A stretch of DNA of 64,000 nucleotides from an uncultured Ruegeria sp. (GTDB lineage: Bacteria; Pseudomonadota; Alphaproteobacteria; Rhodobacterales; Rhodobacteraceae). A model generated the notes under the pieces. That model did no database searches. It saw only the letters and a program-made list of their open reading frames with translations, and was not told the DNA's origin. Both the position numbers and the translations under genes were made by a program. Location: positions 124,001 through 188,000 of the forward strand of contig NZ_CANMQQ010000007.1 of the NCBI RefSeq assembly GCF_947500045.1. The letters run 5' to 3'. Of this stretch, positions 1 through 8,868 are shown one piece after another. The stretch's first letter is position 1, and each line of letters opens with the position of its first letter.

Positions 1-1056
1 AACGTTGGACACATTCGGGCATTCTCCGCTCTTGCTTCATTGGTTTCCATCGCCGCGATTGTCCATTTGCTCACCAGCAATGCGATCAGTTGGAGCGTCA
101 TGCGTTTGTTGGGGGGATTTTGTTACCCAGGTCTGTATGTAATTACCGAGAGCTGGCTGAACGCAAAATCCGACAACAGCACACGTGCACAAGTGTTATC
201 GCTCTACTTCATCATTCAACTTGCCGGGCCTGCACTGGGCACGGCGCTTGTAGGTTTTCCTGACCCCACAGGAAATCTGCTTTTTGGGGTTGTCTCAATA
301 TTGATCTCGCTTTCAATTGTGCCATTGCTTTTATCTGGCAACAAAGCGCCAGAATACACCGTCCCGGAACGTATGCCTGTTACCCGGTTGTACAAAGTGT
401 CACCCATCGCCGTCATCGGCATAGTTCTGGTCAGTATCGGCGTCGCAGCATCGTATATCACGTTGCCACTCTACGCCTTGCAGCAGGGTTTTTCAGCCGC
501 GCAAGCATCCGGGGCTCTGGTTGCAGCGTTGATCGCCGGTGCCATTGTTCAATACCCGGTGGGTTGGATTTCCGATCATACCGACAGACGCTATGTAATC
601 ATTGGGCTAGGAACAATCGCCGCGCTTGCAGGCCTCTGGATGGCGGTCGATACCTCGCCGTCACACATTGTCTATGGGTTTGTGCTGATCGCGATTGGCT
701 TGTACCCCGCCTATTCGATCTTGACTGCACACGCGAATGATCAGCTGAAGCTTTCTCAGATCGTGCCAGCCAGTGGCACTATGGTGTTGCTGTTGAATAT
801 TGGTTTGCTTGCTGGAACCATGTTGGGACCAAACTCGATATCTCTGTTCGGTGGCCGAGGTTTACAGTTTCTTTTGGTCGGTATTGGCATTTCTGTTGCC
901 TTGGTTGCCCTGATACGCCGCTTTCAAGTTGCTGCCCCCGTTGAAACCGGAGAAGTGCAGGTTGTGGGCATTATCGGTGCAGCCCAACCTGGAGTTTTGC
1001 AAGCTGAGACCTGGGTTCAGGAAGAAGATGCGAATGCCAGTGAAGAAGACCCTTAA
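1..1056 (+). CDS. MFS transporter, 5' end outside window
   Basis: Major facilitator superfamily transporter of the inner membrane; substrate unknown. The reading frame is open back to base 1 and encodes family-like sequence (VGHIRAFSALAS) ahead of the TTG at 40, so the true start lies upstream. About nine hydrophobic segments are visible. The typical MFS cytoplasmic loop between helices 8 and 9 appears as GWISDHTDRR, and RLLGGFCYPGLYVITESWLN resembles the YcaD-like branch. The C-terminal 45 residues are hydrophilic and acidic. The gene stands alone; the next gene is convergent. Family call is firm, substrate is not. Confidence 0.87.
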   Translation, partial: NVGHIRAFSALASLVSIAAIVHLLTSNAISWSVMRLLGGFCYPGLYVITESWLNAKSDNSTRAQVLSLYFIIQLAGPALGTALVGFPDPTGNLLFGVVSILISLSIVPLLLSGNKAPEYTVPERMPVTRLYKVSPIAVIGIVLVSIGVAASYITLPLYALQQGFSAAQASGALVAALIAGAIVQYPVGWISDHTDRRYVIIGLGTIAALAGLWMAVDTSPSHIVYGFVLIAIGLYPAYSILTAHANDQLKLSQIVPASGTMVLLLNIGLLAGTMLGPNSISLFGGRGLQFLLVGIGISVALVALIRRFQVAAPVETGEVQVVGIIGAAQPGVLQAETWVQEEDANASEEDP

Positions 1057-1240
1057 GATAAAGACATTTGGGCTGCCAGCATTGTTCTGCAGGTCATAAT
1101 TTCTACCAGTTCGACGCCTCGCAGGTTGGATTAGGTGGTGTCCACCTGGTAGAAAGTCGAGCCGCCCAACATGTATTCAAATATCCGGCAATCGCAAACA
1201 CTACACCTGTGTCTTTTGCAAGTGTTTTACCGGACGTTGT

Positions 1241-1558
1241 CTATTGCCGACCCGTGATTTTGACCTTACCCACAACCTTAGCGCCGCTTTCAGTTTCCAT
1301 CGCCTTGGCCACGACATCCGCCTGAACCTGTGAAGTCGATGCAAGCTTTAGATCATCGCAATTTAAGCGGCCCTTATGCTTACCTTCAACCGTGATCTTC
1401 TTTGCCGACAATGCCCCGTCAACCGACCCGCTCAACTGAACGGTGATCGTCTCAGCGCTGACATCGCCGACCACGCAGCCATTGATTTCGACACTTCCCC
1501 CGCTTGAACTGACATTACCTTCGATTGTCAGATCTTCTTCAATTATTGAGCTCGACAC
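1241..1558 (-). CDS. Bactofilin-family polymer-forming protein (copy 1)
   Basis: Bactofilins self-assemble into filaments with a right-handed beta-helix core and usually scaffold envelope or morphogenetic proteins. The 105 residues consist almost entirely of the bactofilin domain: short valine/isoleucine-rich repeats with glycines, such as DLTIEGNV, VVGDVSA, SVDGALSAKKI and HKGRLNCDDLKL. The frame is open much further upstream, but I chose the GTG at 1558 because AGAGGA lies 8 bases before it and because the paralogue at 38952-39269 has the same GTG, the same ribosome site and the same 105-residue length, with no other possible start. About three quarters of residues match that copy by eye. 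No transmembrane segment. Confidence 0.85.
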   Translation of the reverse strand: MSSSIIEEDLTIEGNVSSSGGSVEINGCVVGDVSAETITVQLSGSVDGALSAKKITVEGKHKGRLNCDDLKLASTSQVQADVVAKAMETESGAKVVGKVKITGRQ

Positions 1559-1949
1559 ATTGAAATCCTCTGATTGAGATAATGGCGACCCTAGAATGGA
1601 AATTGGAATTTGAACACCTTCCCCAACGGAAATTTGAGCCGTGTGCAGGTGTACGATGCCACGTAGCGCGCTTGCCGAAACTGGGTGAGCAAAGCCCAAA
1701 GTAGTCGCCTGACTGGACCCAATTATGCTACGCTGCAGCCCGCTATTGCTGCCGTTCATACGCGACGCAGCATTCCGAAATGATCTATTCTGTTGTTGGG
1801 GCGAATCTAACCCTGATAAGTTTTCACATGGAGAGACGATTGAACTGCTTCGATCTCTGTTTCTTAACGTCATGTCCACACCCGAACTGGGTGGTATCAA
1901 TTCGGTCTCAAACCTTCTATGGCTGCCTGAAACCAAGAGAGGACACCCA
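1559..1949. other. Intergenic region upstream of bactofilin 1
   Basis: No convincing gene. An open frame on the minus strand continues the bactofilin frame but has no bactofilin-like sequence or conserved start. The first ~60 bases next to the bactofilin start resemble the region upstream of the second bactofilin gene, suggesting a shared leader or promoter. Confidence 0.5.
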
Positions 1950-2099
1950 ATGCCTAAATCCAAAAAGCCCAAGGCGAAGCGCCCGGGTGCAAACCCTGTC
2001 AAGAAGCCTGCTTGGCATCAAGCGCTCAACGGCACTGCCGGACGACATGGGGAGAGGCCAACCAAAACTGGCAAAAAGGCACAGAATAAATCGGCGTAG
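1950..2099 (+). CDS. Small lysine-rich basic protein (hypothetical)
   Basis: A 49-residue, strongly basic protein starting MPKSKKPKAKRPG and ending KKAQNKSA. The ATG at 1950 follows an AGAGAGGA ribosome-binding site by about 7 bases, much better than the upstream in-frame starts. Around fourteen lysines, no hydrophobic stretch and low complexity suggest a nucleic-acid-associated or disordered peptide, but no family is recognised. It precedes the DUF2461 gene on the same strand by 78 bases. Moderate confidence that it is real because of the start context. Confidence 0.5.
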   Translation: MPKSKKPKAKRPGANPVKKPAWHQALNGTAGRHGERPTKTGKKAQNKSA

Positions 2100-2177
2100 G
2101 CCGACTGCGATTTTGAAGTGACTTGGTGAGATAGCCGTATTGGGCATCTTGGCAACTGCGAAACAGGAGTTGCGCCC

Positions 2178-2831
2178 GTGGTAGAGCCAGAAACATTTGC
2201 GTTCCTTGCGGATCTCGGAATGAACAACCGCAAAGCCTGGATGGACCAGCACCGCGAAGAACGCGATGACGCCTTGCGCAATTTCGCTGGTATCGCAATG
2301 ACACTGCACGACTATACTGATCGCTTTGATCCTTTCGTCGCTGAGGCCGGGATCAAACCGAAGCGAAGCTTCACCAAATTCTTTCAGGAACCACGAGACC
2401 GCATCGGGCGTGCTCTATACCGCTCGGACGTGGATGTTTTTACCAATGCTGGTGATCCCGAGGAAAGCTTCGGATACTATCTCCACATCGAGCCAGAAAA
2501 TTGCTACGCAGGAGGTGCACTTTTTAAACCCTCCAAGGACGCGCTCGCCCGAATGTGGACGCGTATGATCGATGATCCGAGCGGCCTGACAGCCATCTTG
2601 GACGACCCTCAGTTTAAGAAGACATTCCCAGACGGAATTGTCACGCGAAAGGCGTTGAGTACTGTGCCGGAAGGCTTTGCAAGTAACGACCCCGCCGCGC
2701 CCTATCTGAAAATGGCTGGCCTGGGATGCCGCAAAGATTTGCCAGACGCTCTACTGCTTGACGACGAGGTAATCGATCTGCTGATTGAGATCTTCCGCGC
2801 CGCCCGCCCGCTGGTGCACTACTTCGATTGA
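2178..2831 (+). CDS. DUF2461 domain-containing protein
   Basis: Member of the DUF2461/TIGR02453 family, about 220 residues in most bacteria, function not established. Recognised from the N-terminal pattern FLADLGMNNRKAWMDQHR, the central FTKFFQEPRDRIGRALYRSDVDVF and the glycine-rich GYYLHIEPENCYAGGALFKPS. Full length at 217 residues. It starts with GTG at 2178 after AGGAG at 2165-2169. The bidirectional hairpin at 2981-3012 lies downstream and may also end this transcript. Cytoplasmic; no signal peptide. Confidence 0.85.
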   Translation: MVEPETFAFLADLGMNNRKAWMDQHREERDDALRNFAGIAMTLHDYTDRFDPFVAEAGIKPKRSFTKFFQEPRDRIGRALYRSDVDVFTNAGDPEESFGYYLHIEPENCYAGGALFKPSKDALARMWTRMIDDPSGLTAILDDPQFKKTFPDGIVTRKALSTVPEGFASNDPAAPYLKMAGLGCRKDLPDALLLDDEVIDLLIEIFRAARPLVHYFD

Positions 2832-2980
2832 CTCTGCGCAGAAAGAATAATGCGCGCGGGGGTGTTTTCGTGGGATGACGCTTCATCCGTGAACACAGTC
2901 TGCGTTCTCGGCAATGCAAAACGCGTACTGCATGAAGCTAATTTGTAGTACTCTGAGTCCCAAATAGCCCGTTGATACGC

Positions 2981-3012
2981 AAAACCCCCGCTGCCATCGG
3001 ACAACGGGGGTT
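2981..3012 (-). terminator. Rho-independent terminator downstream of rpsU
   Basis: AACCCCCG and CGGGGGTT pair across a 14-base loop. On the minus strand the stem runs into TTTT, as expected of an intrinsic terminator 27 bases after the rpsU stop. On the plus strand a shorter, offset T-run follows, so weak bidirectional use is possible. Confidence 0.75.
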
Positions 3013-3039
3013 GCTTTTCAGCGTCGAGGAATGATTACA

Positions 3040-3240
3040 TCATCCTTCGCGTTCCAGCTTCTTACGTGCCAGCTTTCTGGCGCGGCGGATCGCTTCAGCT
3101 TTCTGGCGCGCGTTTTTCTCGGATGGCTTCTCGAAATGTTGCTTGAGCTTCATTTCACGGAAAACGCCTTCCTTCTGGAGCTTTTTCTTAAGAACCCGAA
3201 GGGCCTGATCAACATTGTTGTCGCGAACACTAACCTGCAT
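3040..3240 (-). CDS. rpsU: 30S ribosomal protein S21
   Basis: Small-subunit ribosomal protein S21, which takes part in translation initiation near the 3' end of 16S rRNA. The 66 residues match the family: N-terminal [25 protein letters not shown], then [16 protein letters not shown] and a strongly basic tail rich in RKxxxxRRARK. Length is normal for alphaproteobacteria. Single-gene unit followed by a clear terminator. Confidence 0.95.
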   Translation of the reverse strand: MQVSVRDNNVDQALRVLKKKLQKEGVFREMKLKQHFEKPSEKNARQKAEAIRRARKLARKKLEREG

Positions 3241-3770
3241 GTGGTTTACACCACCTTTCTAGTCTGAAGTTTGCAAGGATTTGCAGGAATAGGCCAAATA
3301 GCAATCTTGTCCTGGATTGTACAGCATAACGGGTGCAGGTGGGGCCGGAGGCAATTGTCATGCACACAGCATCTGCCATTTAGGCTAGATGATATTGAAT
3401 TCGCAGACGGCCCAAACCCGCCATTCACTTGTCCATTCGAGCGCTGCGGTGCGGCCCGTCAGAGCCGACTTTCGCTGCAAGCGCAAAATCAGGAACGCGA
3501 CGAACTGGGAGTCCGCGGACGAAGCAGTCATTGAACTTCGGCTAGCCTCTCCGCTGCAAACTCGGCAAGGGGTCGGCCAAAACATGGGTGTGGCCATGTG
3601 AGCGGCTCTTTCAACCTGTCAAACGCAAACAGGACTGACTTTCAAGTTGCACAGGAATTTGGTGAAAATACGAGAGCGAGAAAATTCCGAGTTTTTCAAC
3701 ACTATCCGGGCCAATCCGCTATTCGCGGGCCAGTCGGTCAATGTCCGCCAAAAGGCGGCAACGTTTTTCT
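3241..3770. other. Long intergenic region without a supported gene
   Basis: Open frames here are short, overlap on both strands and resemble no family. It holds one copy of the dispersed repeat at 3409-3428, followed by sequence rich in short CGCTGC-type words. Upstream of rpsU it presumably contains the rpsU promoter, which I could not pin down. Confidence 0.6.
3409..3428 (+). repeat. Dispersed ~20-bp intergenic repeat, copy a
   Basis: GGCCCAAACCCGCCATTCAC. Differs from the copy at 14559-14578 at two positions. Lies in a gene-free gap. Confidence 0.5.
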
Positions 3771-4763
3771 TTATTGGTGGAGAATGCGTTCCAGTGCCTC
3801 CTTCGCCTCGATAACGATTTCTCGCACAATATCTCCAGCGGGTTGAACTTTCCTAACCATTGAAACGCCTTGTCCTGCCCACATTGATATGGCTTCAACA
3901 TCGCCCGTTAAATCCGCACTGGGCGTCTTGGATTGATATCGTAAAACATCGCCTTTCTTTTCAGAGAATGCCACAACGTCACCTTCTCCGGGTCTTTGGC
4001 CGCTTTTCGGGCGGCCTGCATTCTCCCACATTTGGGTTGTGCTGTTTTTCAAGACCCTATGAGGTGCATTGGGCCAGTCGATGTTGAACAAGTTGTCAAA
4101 ATAGGCCGTGTCATTCTCAGACGCCGCTAAGAGGTGTGACAAGTAGTCTGTATGAACATACGCCTCAGAAGCTGCAAGAAATCTCGTCCCCACCCATACT
4201 GCCGAAGCACCGAGCGATAGCGCCGCCGCTAATCCACGCCCGTCTGCAATTCCACCGGCTGCCACGACCGGCACATGACCAACCGCATCAACAATCGCTG
4301 GAATGAGCGCCATGCTCCCAACGGTTCCACGGACGTGACCTCCGGCTTCCCATCCCTGAGCACAAATCGCATCAGCGCCAAGGTCTGCTACAGCCTTTGC
4401 ATCAGCTGCATCACCAGCGGTGTAAATGACTTTGGCGCCTCCAGACTTGGCGTGGGCGAGCATATCCCCAGGCGCTTTCCAAAAAATAGAAATGACCTCG
4501 ACGCCTTCCTCCAGGCATATGTCGAGATGCTCAATGCTCGGGAAATCCATGTTCAGGTTCACACCGAATGGCTTGTCAGTGAGTTGCTTTATGTTGCGCA
4601 CCGATTTTCGAAGCTCGTCTGCGTCAACGTGCCAAAGAGGTGCCAAACCGAGCCCACCTGCATTGCTGACAGCCGCAACCAAGGCGTCGGAGACTACCCC
4701 GGCCATGGGAGCCAAAACCACTGGGTAGTCAATGCCAAATGTTCGGCAAAATTCCGTTCGCAC
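3771..4763 (-). CDS. Nitronate monooxygenase / 2-nitropropane dioxygenase family protein
   Basis: FMN-dependent TIM-barrel enzyme; family members oxidise alkyl nitronates or, as FabK relatives, reduce enoyl-ACP. Visible features are the N-terminal barrel strand YPVVLAPMAGV, the AQGWEAGGHVRG segment holding the catalytic-region histidine, and the phosphate-binding AAGGIADGRGLAAALSLGASAVWVGTRFLA. I start it at GTG 4763 (VRTEFCRTFGIDYP, 330 residues), where family similarity begins and AGAGA precedes. The frame extends to 4895, but that would overlap the upstream reductase. It follows that gene by 49 bases on the same strand, probably one operon. Confidence 0.8.
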   Translation of the reverse strand: MRTEFCRTFGIDYPVVLAPMAGVVSDALVAAVSNAGGLGLAPLWHVDADELRKSVRNIKQLTDKPFGVNLNMDFPSIEHLDICLEEGVEVISIFWKAPGDMLAHAKSGGAKVIYTAGDAADAKAVADLGADAICAQGWEAGGHVRGTVGSMALIPAIVDAVGHVPVVAAGGIADGRGLAAALSLGASAVWVGTRFLAASEAYVHTDYLSHLLAASENDTAYFDNLFNIDWPNAPHRVLKNSTTQMWENAGRPKSGQRPGEGDVVAFSEKKGDVLRYQSKTPSADLTGDVEAISMWAGQGVSMVRKVQPAGDIVREIVIEAKEALERILHQ

Positions 4764-4812
4764 AAGTTGTTCTCTCTGAATATAGGTGTTTGATTGCAGT
4801 ATTGTTGTCGCT

Positions 4813-5679
4813 TCAGCGCTTTCTGAGGGTTTTGATAACGGCTGCAGTCTCCTGGCTTCCAAAACCAGCATCCTGCGCTCGCCTAACCCACTCACGCATC
4901 AGCGTCGGGAGTTCGCTGTTAATACCCATAGAAATAGCGTGATCGTACAATCCAGTAACTGCCTCTCCCGCGACATCGACTGAAGCTCCACCTCCCGAAA
5001 TCTTGTCGAATGAACCTGCGTGGATCGTTTCGGTCAGCGGAATTGCTCTGTCCCCCGGCGGCAGTATTGAGGTGAACTGTGACACAGGGACTCCTTCAGC
5101 CTCGCATACCAATGCGCCGTGAATGCTCCCAAAGATAATACCAAGAAGGCGCGAGAGAAACGCAAGTTCCAAGGTCGCAGCAGAACGCACATTTGAACCC
5201 AGATAGCGCATGTCCCCAGCGAGTACATTGAGGTCGCCATCGCATTCAGAAAATGTGGTACTGTCCCCAGCGACCGCGATCCGCCCCGATGGCTTCCCAA
5301 TATTATCAGGCCAACACATAATGGTACCATCAAGGTAGCCTGCGCCCCACTCATTGAATTGCGCTTTGCTGTCCTCGGATTCTTGCGGGGATGACGTGCC
5401 GAGCTGAACAATATTACGTCCGGCAACTGCTTTCGAGACTTTTGGAGTTTCAAAGAGAGCATTTGTCGTTGAGTAGTTGAGAAGGCAGATCACCGTCTTT
5501 GGACTTGCGGTAATGGCTTCACTCAGATCAGAGACACCCTGAGCGCCTCTTTCCTGCAACGGCATCATTTTGTCTGGCGAACGGTTCCAGACGGTCACGC
5601 TACGCCCCGCATCCATGAGCGCGGTTGCCAACGCCGACCCCATCGCTCCCAATCCCACCACCGTAATATCACTTTTCAT
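4813..5679 (-). CDS. NAD(P)-dependent 6PGDH/3-hydroxyisobutyrate dehydrogenase-fold oxidoreductase
   Basis: Belongs to the beta-hydroxyacid dehydrogenase superfamily. The N-terminal Rossmann motif GLGAMGSALATALMDAG is at residues 9-25, followed by WNRSPDKM, typical of NADP-preferring members. The C-terminal half is helical. The usual catalytic lysine motif (GxxGxGxxxKxxNN) is not apparent: NVRSAATLELAFLSRLLG stands in its place. This points to the imine-reductase-like branch, which lacks that lysine. 288 residues, full length. Start ATG follows a GGGGGG-type ribosome site. Likely co-transcribed with the nitronate monooxygenase-like gene, suggesting joint handling of a small nitro, imine or keto compound (inference). 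Confidence 0.75.
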   Translation of the reverse strand: MKSDITVVGLGAMGSALATALMDAGRSVTVWNRSPDKMMPLQERGAQGVSDLSEAITASPKTVICLLNYSTTNALFETPKVSKAVAGRNIVQLGTSSPQESEDSKAQFNEWGAGYLDGTIMCWPDNIGKPSGRIAVAGDSTTFSECDGDLNVLAGDMRYLGSNVRSAATLELAFLSRLLGIIFGSIHGALVCEAEGVPVSQFTSILPPGDRAIPLTETIHAGSFDKISGGGASVDVAGEAVTGLYDHAISMGINSELPTLMREWVRRAQDAGFGSQETAAVIKTLRKR

Positions 5680-5773
5680 AAATGACCCCCCAACATGGCA
5701 TTCGGGTTTTAGAACCCAAGCAAGCGAACGATAACACGTATCATGAATGGTGGTTCTTATTCTGAAGCTCCGT

Positions 5774-5943
5774 TACAGGATCATCCTGGGCCTTGGGTTC
5801 CCGTAGGTTGGTAAAAAAGTGTCCCCCGCCATCCGCGCGATGCTGCGCAGTTCCTCTTCGCTGGCATGAGCACGGGACGCGATCTGAATGCCGTCGTTCA
5901 AAGTGGCATCAAAACGAGCGAGTTCGCGCGGTGTGCGCGTTCA
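5774..5943 (-). pseudogene. Possible 3' gene remnant
   Basis: Reading on the minus strand from the TGA at 5943-5941 to TAA at 5774 gives an open, protein-like sequence (ARFDATLNDGIQIAS, then EEELRSIARMAGD) without a credible start or ribosome site. It looks like the C-terminal tail of a decayed gene. I do not recognise the family. The rest of 5680-5968 holds nothing I can name. Confidence 0.2.
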
Positions 5944-5968
5944 GTTGAGTTCCCCCTCGTCTGAGAAT

Positions 5969-7663
5969 CTATTCAGGCAACCCCACTGCACGAAGCCCAT
6001 CCAGAATTGCGTCCCACCGCGTGGGGTCCTGAAAATGGAACCGGCGCACGCCACTAATCCGGAAGTCCGGATCGGACGCCAATAAGGCATCCCGCGCCCT
6101 TTCTCCTTGATCAGATAGACCAGCCTGACCAGCCGCGCTGGCAAGATACAATTGAGCGACTGGTAATCCCGGCGAGTTTTGCAGCGCTCGATTGGCGTTG
6201 GCGATGGCATTCTCGAAATCACCCATAATCAGATAGGTCTGGGCTAACGCTTGTGGGACACGGTGATATATCCGGTTCTTGGCCAGAGAAAACGAGCCCT
6301 TTTTGATAGACTTCAGCGCAAGCTCTGGTTGGCCCATCAAGTTCTGGATCCAGCCAAGTACCATATGCCCCTGGGCAAACTGCGGACTTATTTCGAACCC
6401 TCGTTCAACACACCGCACCGCTGCATCCAAATCTCCGGTAATACCGTAATGAAAAATCCCCCGGATCAGGTGCACGTAGTCGCTTTGGTCATTCAACGAC
6501 ACCGCCTTGCTCAACCCGGCGTCGGCCGCTTCGATATCCTCCGTGCGTATCGGACGGTAACCCCATACCAATTCGCCGATCAACGTGTTCGCCTTCATCC
6601 CAACGGCCATAAAATTGCGTGGCTGGACCGTCAGGATCCTGTCCAGCAGACGTCCCGCCGCCTCCCATTCTTCAGGCTGCGATCCCATCATGTAATGCCC
6701 TGCAAGGTTCAGCATTGCCTCAGGATCGTTTGTCTCTGTCTCAGCCGCGCGCTCAGCAATTCGTTGCAGAATCCCGTATCGGATGGTTGTCGCGATTTCC
6801 CCTGACAACAGATCTTCTGCCAAGAAGGGGTCGGAAAGATCACCGTTCATCCGCTGGGTCAGATAGGTTGCCGATGTACCCGTCTCGCGCAGCTTAAGGG
6901 TGGCGCGGACCTGATTGCCGGAGGCATGAAACACCGCCGTGGCGATATGGTCCGAGCCCGCCTCGAGTGCGATCAGATCCAACCCTGTAAGATTGGCAAG
7001 CGCCGCCTCTACCGTGTGATTGCAAGCTTCGGCCAGCATCTTGGCATCGTCATTGTTGCCAAGGGTTTCGAATGCGGCGAGGGCTATCGTTGGTTTTTTG
7101 GATGTAACCCCGATGGACGGCGTGGTGACACTGTTCAATGCACCGCCATGGTCGGGAGGCCAGACAAAGGCGCGGATCGGGCGCGAGATGTTCTTCAGCG
7201 TCAACTCGCCCACATCCGTGAACAGCCCGTCCATTACGCCAACGATCTGGTCACGGACGGCAGCGGAGATGCAGATCCCGCCGGTCGGGGCTGCGCCTTC
7301 TAAGCGAGCCGCGAGATTCACACCGTCGCCATAAATGTCGCCGTCATCGACAACCACGTCGCCCAGATGAACGCCCATGCGGTAACTGATCTGCCGATCT
7401 TGAGGCACGGATTCTTCCTCTGCCCGCATCGCTTCTTGTGCCGAAATCGCGAACCGCACCGCTTCCACCACGCTTGAAAACTCGGCCAGAAATCCATCGC
7501 CGGTCGACTTAATGATCTTACCCCCAGCCTGCTCGATGCCGGGGTCGAGCACGGATAGGCGCAGTTCTTTCTGACGCGCGAGCGTGGCTTCCTCGGCGGA
7601 TTCCACAAGCAGCGAAAAGCCTACAATGTCGGCTGCCAAGATCGAAGTGAGTTTGCGTTTCAC
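5969..7663 (-). CDS. Class III adenylate/guanylate cyclase with TPR C-terminus
   Basis: Probable cAMP-producing cyclase. The catalytic domain fills residues 1-170: metal aspartates D12 (ILAADIVGFS) and D56 (KSTGDGFLAEF), and the transition-state pair N116 and R120 in GDGVNLAARLE. The remainder is a helical TPR-like region (for example GHMVLGWIQNLMGQPELALKSIKKG) ending GLRAVGLPE, almost the same ending as the cyclase at 60428-62278. No transmembrane helix is visible, so it is probably cytoplasmic. I place the start at GTG 7663, which overlaps the TGA of the GFA gene (GTGA), implying translational coupling; the upstream frame to 7759 would run inside that gene. Confidence 0.85.
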   Translation of the reverse strand: MKRKLTSILAADIVGFSLLVESAEEATLARQKELRLSVLDPGIEQAGGKIIKSTGDGFLAEFSSVVEAVRFAISAQEAMRAEEESVPQDRQISYRMGVHLGDVVVDDGDIYGDGVNLAARLEGAAPTGGICISAAVRDQIVGVMDGLFTDVGELTLKNISRPIRAFVWPPDHGGALNSVTTPSIGVTSKKPTIALAAFETLGNNDDAKMLAEACNHTVEAALANLTGLDLIALEAGSDHIATAVFHASGNQVRATLKLRETGTSATYLTQRMNGDLSDPFLAEDLLSGEIATTIRYGILQRIAERAAETETNDPEAMLNLAGHYMMGSQPEEWEAAGRLLDRILTVQPRNFMAVGMKANTLIGELVWGYRPIRTEDIEAADAGLSKAVSLNDQSDYVHLIRGIFHYGITGDLDAAVRCVERGFEISPQFAQGHMVLGWIQNLMGQPELALKSIKKGSFSLAKNRIYHRVPQALAQTYLIMGDFENAIANANRALQNSPGLPVAQLYLASAAGQAGLSDQGERARDALLASDPDFRISGVRRFHFQDPTRWDAILDGLRAVGLPE

Positions 7664-8142
7664 CCTTGGGCTCGCGGGTTCAATGGAATCCAACCGGTTT
7701 TGTCCGGTTCGGGCACAACGACCCCATCCCCACCAAACGATGTCGGAACCGTCTTCCACTTCGGCAGGCCATCGGCCATGTCGAAAACACGTTCGCCATA
7801 GAAGATGTGAAAGGTCGGCTCAAAGCTCAAATCGGATTCGGCCAGCGACATCGCGTAAACCGCGACGATGTCCTTACCAGGTTTGATATTCACCAATGCA
7901 CCACCGCATTTACCGCAGGAAACACGATGGCTCTCATCATTCTTGTCCGATTGAACCGTCGGCCCTGACAATGAGACCTTGTCTGCCGACCAGAGACACC
8001 AAGCATTGACCGGCGCTGAATGCCACTTTCTACAAGAGTGGCAATGACAATAAGCCATGATCATCGGCTTACCGGTGGTAGAAACACTACATGCGCCGCA
8101 GTAGCAGATTCCTTGGTAGGTTTCAGAAACGCCGCTCATCAT
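7660..8142 (-). CDS. GFA family protein (glutathione-dependent formaldehyde-activating fold)
   Basis: Zinc-binding GFA-fold protein of 160 residues. The family name comes from a formaldehyde-glutathione enzyme, but most members have unknown substrates. Zinc cysteines are visible as CYCGAC near residue 13, CHCHSCRKWH near 32 and CGKCGG near 75. The segment HSAPVNAWCLW is typical. First gene of a two-gene unit with the class III cyclase, whose GTG start overlaps its stop. Either of two adjacent ATG codons could be the start. Confidence 0.82.
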   Translation of the reverse strand: MMSGVSETYQGICYCGACSVSTTGKPMIMAYCHCHSCRKWHSAPVNAWCLWSADKVSLSGPTVQSDKNDESHRVSCGKCGGALVNIKPGKDIVAVYAMSLAESDLSFEPTFHIFYGERVFDMADGLPKWKTVPTSFGGDGVVVPEPDKTGWIPLNPRAQG

Positions 8143-8355
8143 CTTTTTCCCAAATCGATCAAGGGCGCTCTTTGTAACACACTAGGGACACCCGACTTCC
8201 TCAATACATTTCTACACATACATCCCTATTGTGCTGCCCCAAAGTGGCTTCTTCATCTCCGCTGCTGAACTTCGAACGATATCCTGAAAGAGCCTTTGTC
8301 CGGTGTCCATCGCAATCACTCGATTTCGGGGTTTCAGCCAGTTTAATATGTCACC

Positions 8356-8868
8356 ATGCCAAAGGTAGCGACAACAACCGAAGATCTTGCAACCCGGATC
8401 ATTGCTGCATTTGACGGCCTTGATCCACCTGCTGATGGTGAACTTCTTCACCCCGAATGTATGGATGACGTGGATATTCTTGAATTCTACGGCGGGGTCA
8501 AATGGCACGAGATGACCGATCAAATGATCATATACAATTACGCTGCCCCCACGGCTTTCAGCGCCAAAGCCTTTCAGTACTACTTGCCCGCATATCTGAT
8601 TTGGACGCTGCTAAATTCAGACAGCCGGGAATATGCCAGTGAAAGCATCCTACTTGCACTCGACCCCGGCACATCGAAAGAAATGCTGCATGAGTTCAGG
8701 AAGTCCAAGTTCAACCAATTGACGCCTGCACAGAAAGAGGCCGTGTTGAGGTTTCTGTACTTTTTCAGCGACCATCCTGATCTCGGTGAATTTGCGGAAT
8801 CCGCTTTGGTCAATTACTGGATTGACCAGGGCGTGCGGTCGCCGGGTCGAAGATTTTTACGTATTTGA
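8356..8868 (+). CDS. DUF6714-like protein (hypothetical)
   Basis: A 170-residue soluble protein of unknown function. It resembles what I remember of the DUF6714 family: an acidic N-terminus, EFYGGVKWHEM, then FQYYLPAYLIWTLLN, and a C-terminal region LTPAQKEAVLRFLYFF. The family assignment is from memory. The stop codon TGA overlaps the ATG of the following small membrane protein (TGATG), so the two are probably translated together. Confidence 0.6.
   Translation: MPKVATTTEDLATRIIAAFDGLDPPADGELLHPECMDDVDILEFYGGVKWHEMTDQMIIYNYAAPTAFSAKAFQYYLPAYLIWTLLNSDSREYASESILLALDPGTSKEMLHEFRKSKFNQLTPAQKEAVLRFLYFFSDHPDLGEFAESALVNYWIDQGVRSPGRRFLRI

Noticed and set aside
1559..2002. N-terminal extension of bactofilin 1 to 253 residues
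   Set aside because: The extra 148 residues have no family resemblance, and the paralogue can only start at the matching GTG.
4764..4895. Longer N-terminus of the nitronate monooxygenase-like gene
   Set aside because: It would overlap the upstream reductase gene by 83 bases, and family similarity begins at the GTG at 4763.
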